Shown here in pieces: positions 1 through 5,575 of a DNA stretch of 5,575 bases. The notes beneath the pieces were generated by a model. The model was not told where the DNA came from. It saw only the letters and a program-made list of their open reading frames with translations, and did not search any database. The stretch is taken from NCBI GenBank assembly GCA_030672255.1, contig DAOVGU010000058.1, positions 1 to 5,575 of the forward strand. The letters run 5' to 3'. How positions within the stretch are numbered: the stretch's first letter is position 1; every line of letters begins with the position of its first letter. Both the position numbers and the translations under genes were made by a program. Origin of the DNA: a bacterium. GTDB lineage: Bacteria > Ratteibacteria > UBA8468.

Positions 1-353
1 TGGGCAATATGGCTGTAGGCCATAATGAGGTTGTTATTGCCGATTCTGGTTGTTTCCTCCTCCCCTGTTCCGGGATTGATGGTGGTATATTCCCGGATGA
101 TGTTGTTATCCCCAATCTTGATGTAACTTTTCTTTTTTTGATACTTCAAGTCCTGCGGAGGACTACCAATGATTGCTCCGGTAAAGACCTGGCAATTCCT
201 GCCAAGGGTGGTATAACCATCAATAAGAACACGGGAGCCAATCTTTGTTCCTCCTTCTATTTTGGCATTCTCTCCGATGATGGTATAAGCTCCAACCTCT
301 ATATCCTTTTTTAGTTGGGCTTTGGGAGAGATAATCGCGGTGGGATGAATCAT
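1..353 (-). CDS. lpxA: LpxA, acyl-ACP--UDP-N-acetylglucosamine O-acyltransferase (partial, 3' end outside window)
   Basis: This is the cytoplasmic enzyme that moves a 3-hydroxyacyl chain from ACP to the 3-OH of UDP-GlcNAc, the first step of lipid A synthesis. The 117 complete codons begin MIHPTAIISPKAQL and run as left-handed beta-helix hexapeptide repeats (IEVGAYTIIGENAKI, TKIGSRVLIDGYTTLG). The LpxA-typical IGSPPQDLKYQ follows at residues 62-72, and IGDNNIIREYTTINPGT at 80-96. The last visible residues are MAYSHIA plus the first two bases of the next codon (CA). In E. coli LpxA the corresponding H-I-A-H holds the catalytic His125, so the window stops at the active site. The ATG at 351-353 follows the lpxC-fabZ stop after a single CAA codon. 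No clear Shine-Dalgarno sequence precedes it, so translation is probably coupled to the upstream gene (inference). The family is about 255-265 residues, so more than half is missing. It is LpxA rather than LpxD because of the start and the QDLKYQ and REYTTIN motifs. Confidence 0.96.
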   Translation of the reverse strand, partial: MIHPTAIISPKAQLKKDIEVGAYTIIGENAKIEGGTKIGSRVLIDGYTTLGRNCQVFTGAIIGSPPQDLKYQKKKSYIKIGDNNIIREYTTINPGTGEEETTRIGNNNLIMAYSHIA

Positions 354-356
354 TTG

Positions 357-1676
357 CTATGGATTTACCAGGGCAAACATCAAATCTGCCTCGGCAGTGA
401 TTTTGTTATCAACCAATGCCTTGGTATGGACCTGACCGACTCTCTTCTTTAATTTTATTACCTCTACTTCCATCCTTAAGATATCTCCTGGCATCACCGC
501 TTTACGGAATTTCACATTATTGATCGCCATAAAGTAGGCTAATTTTCCCCGATTCTCTATCTTTTTCAGCATTAAGACCCCGGCGACCTGGGCCATCGCC
601 TCTACAATAAGTACCCCGGGCATTACTGGATGTCCAGGGAAGTGACCTTTGAAATAGAATTCATCGGGATTAATTTCCTTGATACCAATGGCCCTTTTAT
701 CCTCCTCCAATTCAATGATTTTATCCACAAAGAGGAATGGAGGGCGATGAGGGAGAATAGAAAGAATCTCCTTCTTCTCTAATCTTGATTTCTTAATTTC
801 AGTCCAGGCCGGAGAGCCAACCCCACTACTTCTCTCTCTCTCGATCTCTTCCTTCATCCTTTTTACCAATTTGACATTGATGGAATGACCGCTCTTGATG
901 GCGATGATATGACCCTTGATTGAACAACCAAGGAGAGCAAGGTCACCAATCAGATCTAAGATCTTATGGCGTACCGGTTCATCCTTTATCCTCAAACGGT
1001 TATTAATGACTCCATTTTCCCCAATGACAACGGTGTTCTCATAGTTAGAGCCCTTGCCAAGCCCCATCTGCTGTAGCCTTTCCACTTCCTCCTCCAGGCA
1101 GAATGTTCTGGCCAAAGCAATCTCTTTTTCAAAAACCTCCTTGGTGATGGAGAAGGAGGCATATTGAGGCGGAAGAAAGGGCCTCTTGTAATCAAGGGTA
1201 TAGGAGACCTTAAATTCTATCGCGGGAAGGGCAATGAGGGAAACTTCATCTTCGCAGATGCTAAACGGTTCCTTCACATGGAAGTAATTCTTGGGCACGG
1301 AGGAGATAGTGTAACCGGCCTGATTGAATAAGCTAGTAAATGGGGTAGAACTCCCATCTCCGCCGGGGAATTCATTGTTATCGATTTCGATAAGGAGATT
1401 GTCAATTCCTAAACCAAGGATGGCGGAGAGGATATGCTCAATAGTATGAATTTCCGCTCCATTTTCACCAATAGAGGTTCGTCGGGCCCGTTTTCCCTCA
1501 GAAAGTAAATGAAGAATATCTGCTTTGATAATGGGTTGGGAAGGCAAATCAATGCGCCGAAAGAGAATTCCGGTATTGGGCTCTGCCGGTTTAAAAAGAA
1601 CATGAGCCTTTTCCCCCGTATGTAAGCCTAATCCTGAAAAGGAAATCTCTTTCTTTATCGTCCTTTGATATTCCAT
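357..1676 (-). CDS. lpxC-fabZ: Bifunctional LpxC-FabZ: UDP-3-O-acyl-GlcNAc deacetylase fused to 3-hydroxyacyl-ACP dehydratase
   Basis: A 439-residue fusion of two cytoplasmic enzymes. Residues 1 to about 280 are LpxC, the zinc deacetylase that performs the committed step of lipid A synthesis. Seen are HTIEHILSAILGLGIDN (E80 as general base, H81 as zinc ligand), RHKILDLIGDL (H237 and D241 as zinc ligands, D245) and KSGHSIN (H264). These match E78, H79, H238, D242, D246 and H265 of E. coli LpxC. After a charged linker (about 280-300), residues 301-439 are FabZ, the hotdog-fold dehydratase of type II fatty acid synthesis. It has ILPHRPPFLFVD and the active-site stretch GHFPGHPVMPG...VEAMAQ, with H345 and E359 at the 14-residue spacing expected for the catalytic pair. 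Both halves look intact. The ATG directly abuts the lpxD TAA stop; no good Shine-Dalgarno sequence is visible, which suggests coupled translation. Such fusions are known in Bacteroidota and relatives. The gene ends with TAG. Confidence 0.97.
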   Translation of the reverse strand: MEYQRTIKKEISFSGLGLHTGEKAHVLFKPAEPNTGILFRRIDLPSQPIIKADILHLLSEGKRARRTSIGENGAEIHTIEHILSAILGLGIDNLLIEIDNNEFPGGDGSSTPFTSLFNQAGYTISSVPKNYFHVKEPFSICEDEVSLIALPAIEFKVSYTLDYKRPFLPPQYASFSITKEVFEKEIALARTFCLEEEVERLQQMGLGKGSNYENTVVIGENGVINNRLRIKDEPVRHKILDLIGDLALLGCSIKGHIIAIKSGHSINVKLVKRMKEEIERERSSGVGSPAWTEIKKSRLEKKEILSILPHRPPFLFVDKIIELEEDKRAIGIKEINPDEFYFKGHFPGHPVMPGVLIVEAMAQVAGVLMLKKIENRGKLAYFMAINNVKFRKAVMPGDILRMEVEVIKLKKRVGQVHTKALVDNKITAEADLMFALVNP

Positions 1677-2711
1677 TTATTTTTTGATCTTTTCTTCTAA
1701 TTTTTTTATCCTTTCCTCCAAGATGGCTATCTTCTTGAGAAGTTTTGGGAATCTTGAGATGTAGGCATAGGCCTTCATATCCCTTCCCTTTTCCCGAGCC
1801 GGGAAACCGGAGACATGAAGATTGGCGGGAATGTCCTTCGTTACTCCACTTTTTCCCGCAATAACCGCATTATCACCCACAGTGATATGGCCGATAAGAC
1901 CGGCCTGGCCAGCGATAATGACATTTTTACCAATGGTAGTACTACCGGAAATTCCTACCTGAGCAACGATGATCGAATTTTCTCCGATGACAACATTATG
2001 GGCAATCTGAACCAGATTATCGATCTTTACCCCTTTCTTAATCCAGGTCTTATCAAAGCGGGCGCGATCAATGGTAACATTTGCTCCAATCTCCACATCA
2101 TCCTCGATCACCACGGTCCCAATCTGGGGAATCTTATGATGGACTCCTCTTACCGCGGCAAAACCGAATCCGTCACTGCCGATTACAGTACCGGAGTGGA
2201 TAATTACCCGATTGCCAATGATAATTCTTTCCCTGATGGAGACGTGAGGATAAATGAGGCAATCGGCACCAATTTGTGTGTAGTGGCCAATGTAGACACC
2301 GCTACAGAGGGTGGTATGGTCTCCGATTTTGCTATTGTCCTCAATCACCACATAGGGCTGAATAGAGATGTCTTTTCCCAATTCCACATTTTCTCCAATG
2401 ACCGCTGTAGGATGAATGCCAGAGGAGAATTGAATTGGCTCTGGACCGATTGAGGAAATAATCTTGGAGAAGGCAAGAGAGGGGTTCTCAACTTGAATTA
2501 AGGCTCTAGAGGAATTGGTAACATTGGGAAAGACAAGGATGGCGGATGCTCTTGTCTTCTCCATCAGGTGAAGATATTTGCGATTAGCGACAAAGGTAAT
2601 ATCTCCCTTTTTTGCCTCTATGATTCCGGAGACACCCGCGATAATGGTATTGCCATCCCCGATTATCTTACCACCTACAGTTTCTGCAATCTCCTTTAAT
2701 CTTTTCCGCAT
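1677..2711 (-). CDS. lpxD: LpxD, UDP-3-O-(3-hydroxyacyl)glucosamine N-acyltransferase
   Basis: Transfers a 3-hydroxyacyl chain from ACP to the 2-amino group of UDP-3-O-acyl-GlcN, the third step of lipid A synthesis, in the cytoplasm. From the chosen ATG (MRKRLKEIAETVGGKIIGDG) the protein is 344 residues, close to the 341 of E. coli LpxD. The N-terminal uridine-binding domain includes GDITFVANRKYL. Hexapeptide repeats of the left-handed beta-helix run from about residue 98 to 300, with the LpxD signature IGSDGFGF at 177-184 and VQIAHN containing H238 (E. coli catalytic His239). SGFPAREKG leads into a Lys/Glu-rich C-terminal helix (LEERIKKLEEKIKK). The same frame stays open upstream to a GTG at 2787-2789, but those 26 residues are a translated inverted-repeat element and are not expected in LpxD, so the ATG at 2709-2711 is preferred. 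Its upstream GGGAA comes from the repeat and lies too far away (about 13 bases) for a good ribosome site. The TAA stop touches the lpxC ATG. Confidence 0.95.
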   Translation of the reverse strand: MRKRLKEIAETVGGKIIGDGNTIIAGVSGIIEAKKGDITFVANRKYLHLMEKTRASAILVFPNVTNSSRALIQVENPSLAFSKIISSIGPEPIQFSSGIHPTAVIGENVELGKDISIQPYVVIEDNSKIGDHTTLCSGVYIGHYTQIGADCLIYPHVSIRERIIIGNRVIIHSGTVIGSDGFGFAAVRGVHHKIPQIGTVVIEDDVEIGANVTIDRARFDKTWIKKGVKIDNLVQIAHNVVIGENSIIVAQVGISGSTTIGKNVIIAGQAGLIGHITVGDNAVIAGKSGVTKDIPANLHVSGFPAREKGRDMKAYAYISRFPKLLKKIAILEERIKKLEEKIKK

Positions 2712-2720
2712 TTTTAAGAT

Positions 2721-2787
2721 GTCATTCCCGCAATCAGTGAGCGGGAATCTATCTATATGTTTGGATTCCTGCTTCTGCAGGAATGAC
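2721..2787. repeat. REP/MITE-like double-hairpin inverted repeat (GTCATTCC...GGAATGAC)
   Basis: A 67-base element in the ompH-lpxD gap. Its ends are inverted repeats: GTCATTCCCGC at 2721-2731 against GCAGGAATGAC at 2777-2787, 10 of 11 positions pairing. Inside are two hairpins. The first pairs ATTCCCGC (2724-2731) with GCGGGAAT (2741-2748) around a 9-base loop. The second pairs ATTCCTGC (2765-2772) with GCAGGAAT (2777-2784) around TTCT. GGAATC (2744-2749) and GATTCC (2764-2769) can also pair. This is the familiar dispersed repeat whose translation reads like FLQKQES...DCGND and which occurs in many environmental Gram-negative genomes; that identification is from memory. No transposase or clear target duplication is visible. 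It lies in the operon transcript and could affect mRNA processing or stability between skp and lpxD (inference). Confidence 0.85.
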
Positions 2788-2800
2788 ACTCTGTGTCATT
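2782..2800. repeat. Perfect 8-bp inverted repeat spanning the ompH stop codon
   Basis: AATGACAC (2782-2789), TCT spacer, GTGTCATT (2793-2800) form a perfect 8-base-pair hairpin. It overlaps the outer arm of the neighbouring repeat element and contains the ompH TGA stop (2796-2798). It may be part of the mobile repeat or of its insertion site. On the minus (coding) strand no T-run follows, so it is not an obvious terminator for the operon. On the plus strand six Ts follow, but these are simply the complement of ompH lysine codons. Confidence 0.6.
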
Positions 2801-3353
2801 TTTTCTTGTTCAGAAACTTAATAAATTCTTTAGTCAGATCCATACTTTTGGGAGCAAAAAGTAAGGGAGAAATCCGTAGGTCGGATTCTTTTCTTAATAT
2901 TATACTATATCTTTTACTCTTGGCAAAATTTTTAATCGCTTCTTCGACCTCGCCAAGTAATTCCTTTATTAACTGAACATTCTTTCCACGTAATTCTGCA
3001 TTTGCCTTTATCATAAATTCTCTGAGTTCAGCAGTCTTTTTCTTTATTTCCTCGTTTCTTTTTGCCACCTCTTCTTTCTTTAAGATCCCCTTCTTTTTTT
3101 CTAACTCCGCGCTTAATAATCTTATTTTTTCCTCCCGCTTTTTAATCTCCTCCTGCTTTTTCTTCTTTTGCGCCTGGAACTCCTTCTCGCTTTCCTGGGT
3201 TTTGTCGTAGCTTTCAAATGCTTCGGCAATATTGATATAGCCAATCTTTAATGTTGCTGCGCAGCTTTTCGGTACCTTTGCCATCAACCCCAAAAAACCT
3301 AAAATTACTAAACCCAATAGAACCCTCTTTATAAACATTTTTCCCCCTATCAT
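2796..3353 (-). CDS. skp: OmpH/Skp-family periplasmic chaperone
   Basis: A 185-residue Skp-like holdase that in known systems binds unfolded outer-membrane proteins in the periplasm and carries them to BamA. The N-terminus is a signal peptide: basic MFIKR, hydrophobic VLLGLVILGFLGLM, then a likely signal peptidase I site near KSCAA (residues 29-33). The Cys has no proper lipobox before it, so a lipoprotein is unlikely. The mature part opens with LKIGYINIAEAFESYDK, typical of OmpH. A long Lys/Glu-rich coiled coil follows (about residues 52-145), then YSIILRKES and the closing segment DLTKEFIKFLNKKK seen in the family. Length is close to E. coli Skp (161 with signal). The ATG at 3351-3353 directly follows the bamA TAA and has GGGGA six bases upstream. 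A second ATG five codons in (3336-3338) has AGGGGG four bases upstream and would also give a complete signal peptide. The gene ends with TGA just before the repeat element. Confidence 0.92.
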   Translation of the reverse strand: MIGGKMFIKRVLLGLVILGFLGLMAKVPKSCAATLKIGYINIAEAFESYDKTQESEKEFQAQKKKKQEEIKKREEKIRLLSAELEKKKGILKKEEVAKRNEEIKKKTAELREFMIKANAELRGKNVQLIKELLGEVEEAIKNFAKSKRYSIILRKESDLRISPLLFAPKSMDLTKEFIKFLNKKK

Positions 3354-5575
3354 TTAGAATCCCCACTGCATTGTAAAATGGAACTTTCCTTCCTGCTTTT
3401 CTCCTTCTTCCGGGTCTAAGGGATAGCCATAATCTATCCTGATAGGAATCTGGAAAAAGGGAACCTTAATCCGGATGCCAGCTCCTACACCTTTTCTAAT
3501 CTCGGCAAGCTTGAGGTTCTCTAGTTCATCCCAGACATTCCCAGCATCAAAGAAAACCGCCCAATACAGGATGTCCTTGTAAAGGGGATGAGTTACTTCC
3601 AGATTTTCTAAAAGAATTGTCTTGCCTCCAATAGGATTATCGTTATACTTTGGTCCAACCGAGCGCTCCTCATATCCCCGAATGGTATCGGCTCCTCCCG
3701 CATAGAATTTCTCATAGATGGGAATATCATCCTGGGCAATGCCAAATTGAGTGCGCGTAGAAAGGACAAAATTTTTCGGCAAAGGGAAATAAAAGGTGGA
3801 TTCTAAAATCTCTTTTGTAAACTCCCTGTCTCCTCCTAAACCAGCATATTGGACGGCGATACTATTCTTGGAACCGGAGGTGGGCTTGATCTTTGAATCT
3901 CGGCTGTCCCGGGTAAGACCAACGGTGATACTGTTAATCCAGTTTTTGCCTTCCTCCTTTAATAGATCGGGGCTGGCGGTTTCCTCATCAATATCTGAGA
4001 TTTTAATTTCTTCTGCTTTTGGCATAAAGGAGAGAACGTAAAGTCTATCGAGAAAACGTCTTGCCAGTCTTATATCTCCTCCGAGCCTGCCTTCTGTATA
4101 CTCATCCCATTCCTCTTCAGTAGAGTAGATATCGAATCCGAAGGAAATTGGCTTATCATAAATCCAGGGATTAGTGAAGGAGAGATAGTACTCCCTCTCT
4201 TCGGCTCCAAACTCTGCCTGAAGTTTGATATTCTGGCCTCCCCCAACAAAATGCGGCCAGCCCTTCCAGTCAAAGTTTCTCTGCTCCACCCCAATGACGC
4301 CAATGAGTCTATCGACGCTGCTGTAACCGGCTCCAAAGAGGAAAAGTCCGGTTTTCTCCTTCTCATCGACTTTTAGAATAAGGTTTCTGCGGTTGGTCTG
4401 TGTGCCTGGTTCTGTACTCACATCGATATCCTCAAAATAGCCAAGATCAGAGAGGTTCACAAGGCTCTTCCTTAATTTTTCCCCGGAGAAGACCTCCCCT
4501 GGTTTAACCTTTAGTTGCCGCCGGATGACATTATCCTTGCTTATTTTATTTCCCTTTATCTTTATCTCATCAATGGAGATGATCTCCCCGGGCTCAATCC
4601 TATAGGTAACATCGATTCTTTTGGTTTTCGGATTAAATACAGGAATGGTTTTAACCTTTGCTAAAAGGTAGCCTCTATCCAGATAATAACTTCTTAAAGA
4701 ATTAGTTTCGGAAGCTACCTTTCTCTCAACATAGGGGCTGCCGGTTTTCAGAAAAAGTCTTTCTTTTAATTTTTCCTTTGGGAAAAGGAGGGTGCCTTCA
4801 ATTTTTCTTTCTCCTAAGTAAAACCTCATTCCCTCATCAATGACAATTTTAATAGTGAGTTTCTTTTTCTTTCTATCCGGGATAACCTTTACCTCCTTGA
4901 TTTGAGCGTTGGCGAATCCATTTTCTCTATAAAAGGTGATAATTCTCTCTTTATCCTCCTCCAATGCCTCTTTCTTGAATGTGCCCAGTTTAAAGAATCC
5001 TCGTTGCTTTATCTTCATCTTTCTTTTGAGCTTTTTATCGGAAAATGTTTTATTTCCTTCAATCTGAATCATGGTGACTCGAGCTCGCTTTCCTTCCTTA
5101 AGGTAAAAAAGAATGTTTGCTTTCTTCTCCTTTATCTCCACCTGTGGGGTTACCTCTGTAAAGAAAACCCCCTTTTTTTCATAAAGGTCATTAATGGAAG
5201 AGATACTATCCTTTAACTTCTTCTCACTGTAAAGATCCCCCACCTTAAAGGGAAGTTCTTTTTTAATGTCCCTCTTTCTAAAGATTCTATTCCCACGGAT
5301 GGAAATATTGACAATGAGCGGATTTTCCTCTACCTTGATGGTGAGGCCAATGCCTTCTTTGACTTCCTCCTCTATCACCTTGATATCGAAGAAATAACCG
5401 CTCTTATAGAGCCGTTTGATGTCTTCCTCTATGGTAATTTCTGAGAAGGGTTTGCCAACCTTTGTCCGCAGAAGAGAAAGAATTCGCTCCGAACTCACAA
5501 GTTCATTCCCTTCTACTTTAATGGAAATAACCGTTTTGTTGCTTTTAGCATATCCTGTTTCACCGATTAAAAAAA
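3354..5575 (-). CDS. bamA: BamA, Omp85-family outer membrane protein assembly factor (partial, 5' end outside window)
   Basis: Core subunit of the BAM complex, which folds and inserts beta-barrel proteins into the outer membrane. There are 739 codons in the window. The frame is open to the edge, and the first residues (FLIGETGYAKSNK) look like the end of a signal peptide, so perhaps only 10-20 residues are missing. The GTG at 5496-5498 is internal, since POTRA 1 (VISIKVEGNEL) begins upstream of it. Five POTRA domains follow, starting near visible residues 16, 87, 164, 249 and 331, recognisable by strands such as IVNISIRGNRIF, VTMIQIEGNKTF and IDEIKIKGNKIS. The barrel begins near GLFLFGAGYSS and contains DSRDSKIKPTSG. 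The Omp85 loop-6 motif appears as GADTIRGY, with the key Arg encoded at 3678-3680. The C-terminus FHFTMQWGF is a classic beta-signal with terminal Phe. The gene ends TAA directly against the ompH ATG. Neighbouring skp supports BamA over TamA. Confidence 0.96.
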   Translation of the reverse strand, partial: FLIGETGYAKSNKTVISIKVEGNELVSSERILSLLRTKVGKPFSEITIEEDIKRLYKSGYFFDIKVIEEEVKEGIGLTIKVEENPLIVNISIRGNRIFRKRDIKKELPFKVGDLYSEKKLKDSISSINDLYEKKGVFFTEVTPQVEIKEKKANILFYLKEGKRARVTMIQIEGNKTFSDKKLKRKMKIKQRGFFKLGTFKKEALEEDKERIITFYRENGFANAQIKEVKVIPDRKKKKLTIKIVIDEGMRFYLGERKIEGTLLFPKEKLKERLFLKTGSPYVERKVASETNSLRSYYLDRGYLLAKVKTIPVFNPKTKRIDVTYRIEPGEIISIDEIKIKGNKISKDNVIRRQLKVKPGEVFSGEKLRKSLVNLSDLGYFEDIDVSTEPGTQTNRRNLILKVDEKEKTGLFLFGAGYSSVDRLIGVIGVEQRNFDWKGWPHFVGGGQNIKLQAEFGAEEREYYLSFTNPWIYDKPISFGFDIYSTEEEWDEYTEGRLGGDIRLARRFLDRLYVLSFMPKAEEIKISDIDEETASPDLLKEEGKNWINSITVGLTRDSRDSKIKPTSGSKNSIAVQYAGLGGDREFTKEILESTFYFPLPKNFVLSTRTQFGIAQDDIPIYEKFYAGGADTIRGYEERSVGPKYNDNPIGGKTILLENLEVTHPLYKDILYWAVFFDAGNVWDELENLKLAEIRKGVGAGIRIKVPFFQIPIRIDYGYPLDPEEGEKQEGKFHFTMQWGF
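3360..3364 (-). promoter_or_regulatory. Probable ribosome binding site for ompH/skp
   Basis: On the minus strand GGGGA lies inside the last codons of bamA (the Trp-Gly of the C-terminal WGF), six bases before the ompH ATG at 3351-3353. This spacing is suitable for initiation and supports the first ATG. A competing AGGGGG sits at 3343-3348, ahead of the alternative ATG at 3336-3338, with a shorter four-base spacing. It is the only junction in the window with a reasonable Shine-Dalgarno candidate. Confidence 0.5.

Noticed and set aside
9..314. A 101-codon plus-strand open frame at the left edge
   Set aside because: Antisense to lpxA, which is well supported by its start, QDLKYQ and SHIAH motifs. 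The same hexapeptide-repeat effect explains the opposite open frame.
1815..2453. A 212-codon plus-strand open frame opposite lpxD
   Set aside because: It is antisense to the hexapeptide-repeat part of lpxD. The roughly 18-base periodicity and codon bias of that repeat keep the opposite frame open; the product is a low-complexity Asn/Ser/Asp-rich string with no recognisable family or ribosome site.
2721..2787. CRISPR repeat or tRNA-like structure
   Set aside because: Only one copy is present, with no spacers and no tRNA arms. The two hairpins with inverted outer ends fit a REP/MITE-like dispersed element better.
2782..2806. Hairpin AATGACAC-TCT-GTGTCATT followed by T-run on the plus strand, looking like an intrinsic terminator
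   Set aside because: The stem has only three G-C pairs, no plus-strand gene precedes it, and the Ts are the complement of the lysine codons at the end of skp. On the operon strand there is no T-run after the stem.
2578..2976. Plus-strand open frame across the repeat and the 3' end of skp (132 codons)
   Set aside because: It overlaps lpxD, the repeat and skp in antisense; the residues SCFCRNDTLCHFFLF are the typical meaningless translation of GTCATTCC-type repeats.
5496..5498. GTG as the start of bamA
   Set aside because: The frame is open upstream to the window edge and encodes a signal-peptide tail and the first strand of POTRA 1 (VISIKVEGNEL), so this codon is an internal valine.
1..5575. 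A novel defence or metabolic system hidden in the window
   Set aside because: Essentially every base outside the 84-base gap belongs to five well-recognised outer-membrane biogenesis genes on one strand; nothing unexplained remains that could encode another system.

Overview
The window carries one tightly packed minus-strand gene cluster for building the Gram-negative outer membrane. In transcription order (right to left) it reads bamA (5' end cut by the window edge), ompH/skp, lpxD, a fused lpxC-fabZ, and lpxA (3' end cut by the window edge). No RNA gene, CRISPR array, transposase or plus-strand gene can be supported. There is no gene-free stretch over 300 bases; the largest gap is the 84 bases between ompH and lpxD.

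Layout: 3354-5575 encodes the Omp85 insertase BamA (signal-peptide tail, five POTRA domains, beta-barrel, terminal Phe). 2796-3353 encodes a Skp-like periplasmic chaperone. 2712-2795 is filled mostly by a REP/MITE-like inverted-repeat element of the GTCATTCC...GGAATGAC type. 1677-2711 encodes the acyltransferase LpxD. 357-1676 encodes a bifunctional LpxC deacetylase-FabZ dehydratase. 1-353 encodes the first 117 codons of the acyltransferase LpxA.

How the genes work together: FabZ competes for the 3-hydroxyacyl-ACP that LpxA and LpxD need. LpxA, LpxC and LpxD carry out the first three steps of lipid A synthesis. Skp escorts unfolded outer-membrane proteins and BamA inserts them, so lipid and protein supply of the outer membrane are encoded together. 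The order resembles the proteobacterial bamA-skp-lpxD-fabZ-lpxA cluster, except that an LpxC-FabZ fusion occupies the fabZ position.

Organism: certainly a diderm making lipid A. LpxC-FabZ fusions are known from Bacteroidota/Chlorobi and are also seen in several uncultured candidate phyla. That, the moderately AT-rich Lys/Glu-rich coding and the dispersed GTCATTCC repeat suggest an environmental lineage of that kind (FCB-like or a candidate phylum such as Omnitrophica) rather than a typical proteobacterium. This placement is inference and weak.

The most unusual observation is that all five genes lie in one and the same reading frame over the whole 5.57 kb, separated by only four in-frame stop codons (TAA, TGA, TAA, TAG). 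Three junctions are almost gapless, and the repeat-filled fourth also keeps the frame open. Otherwise this is conserved core biology, and I see no convincing previously undescribed system.
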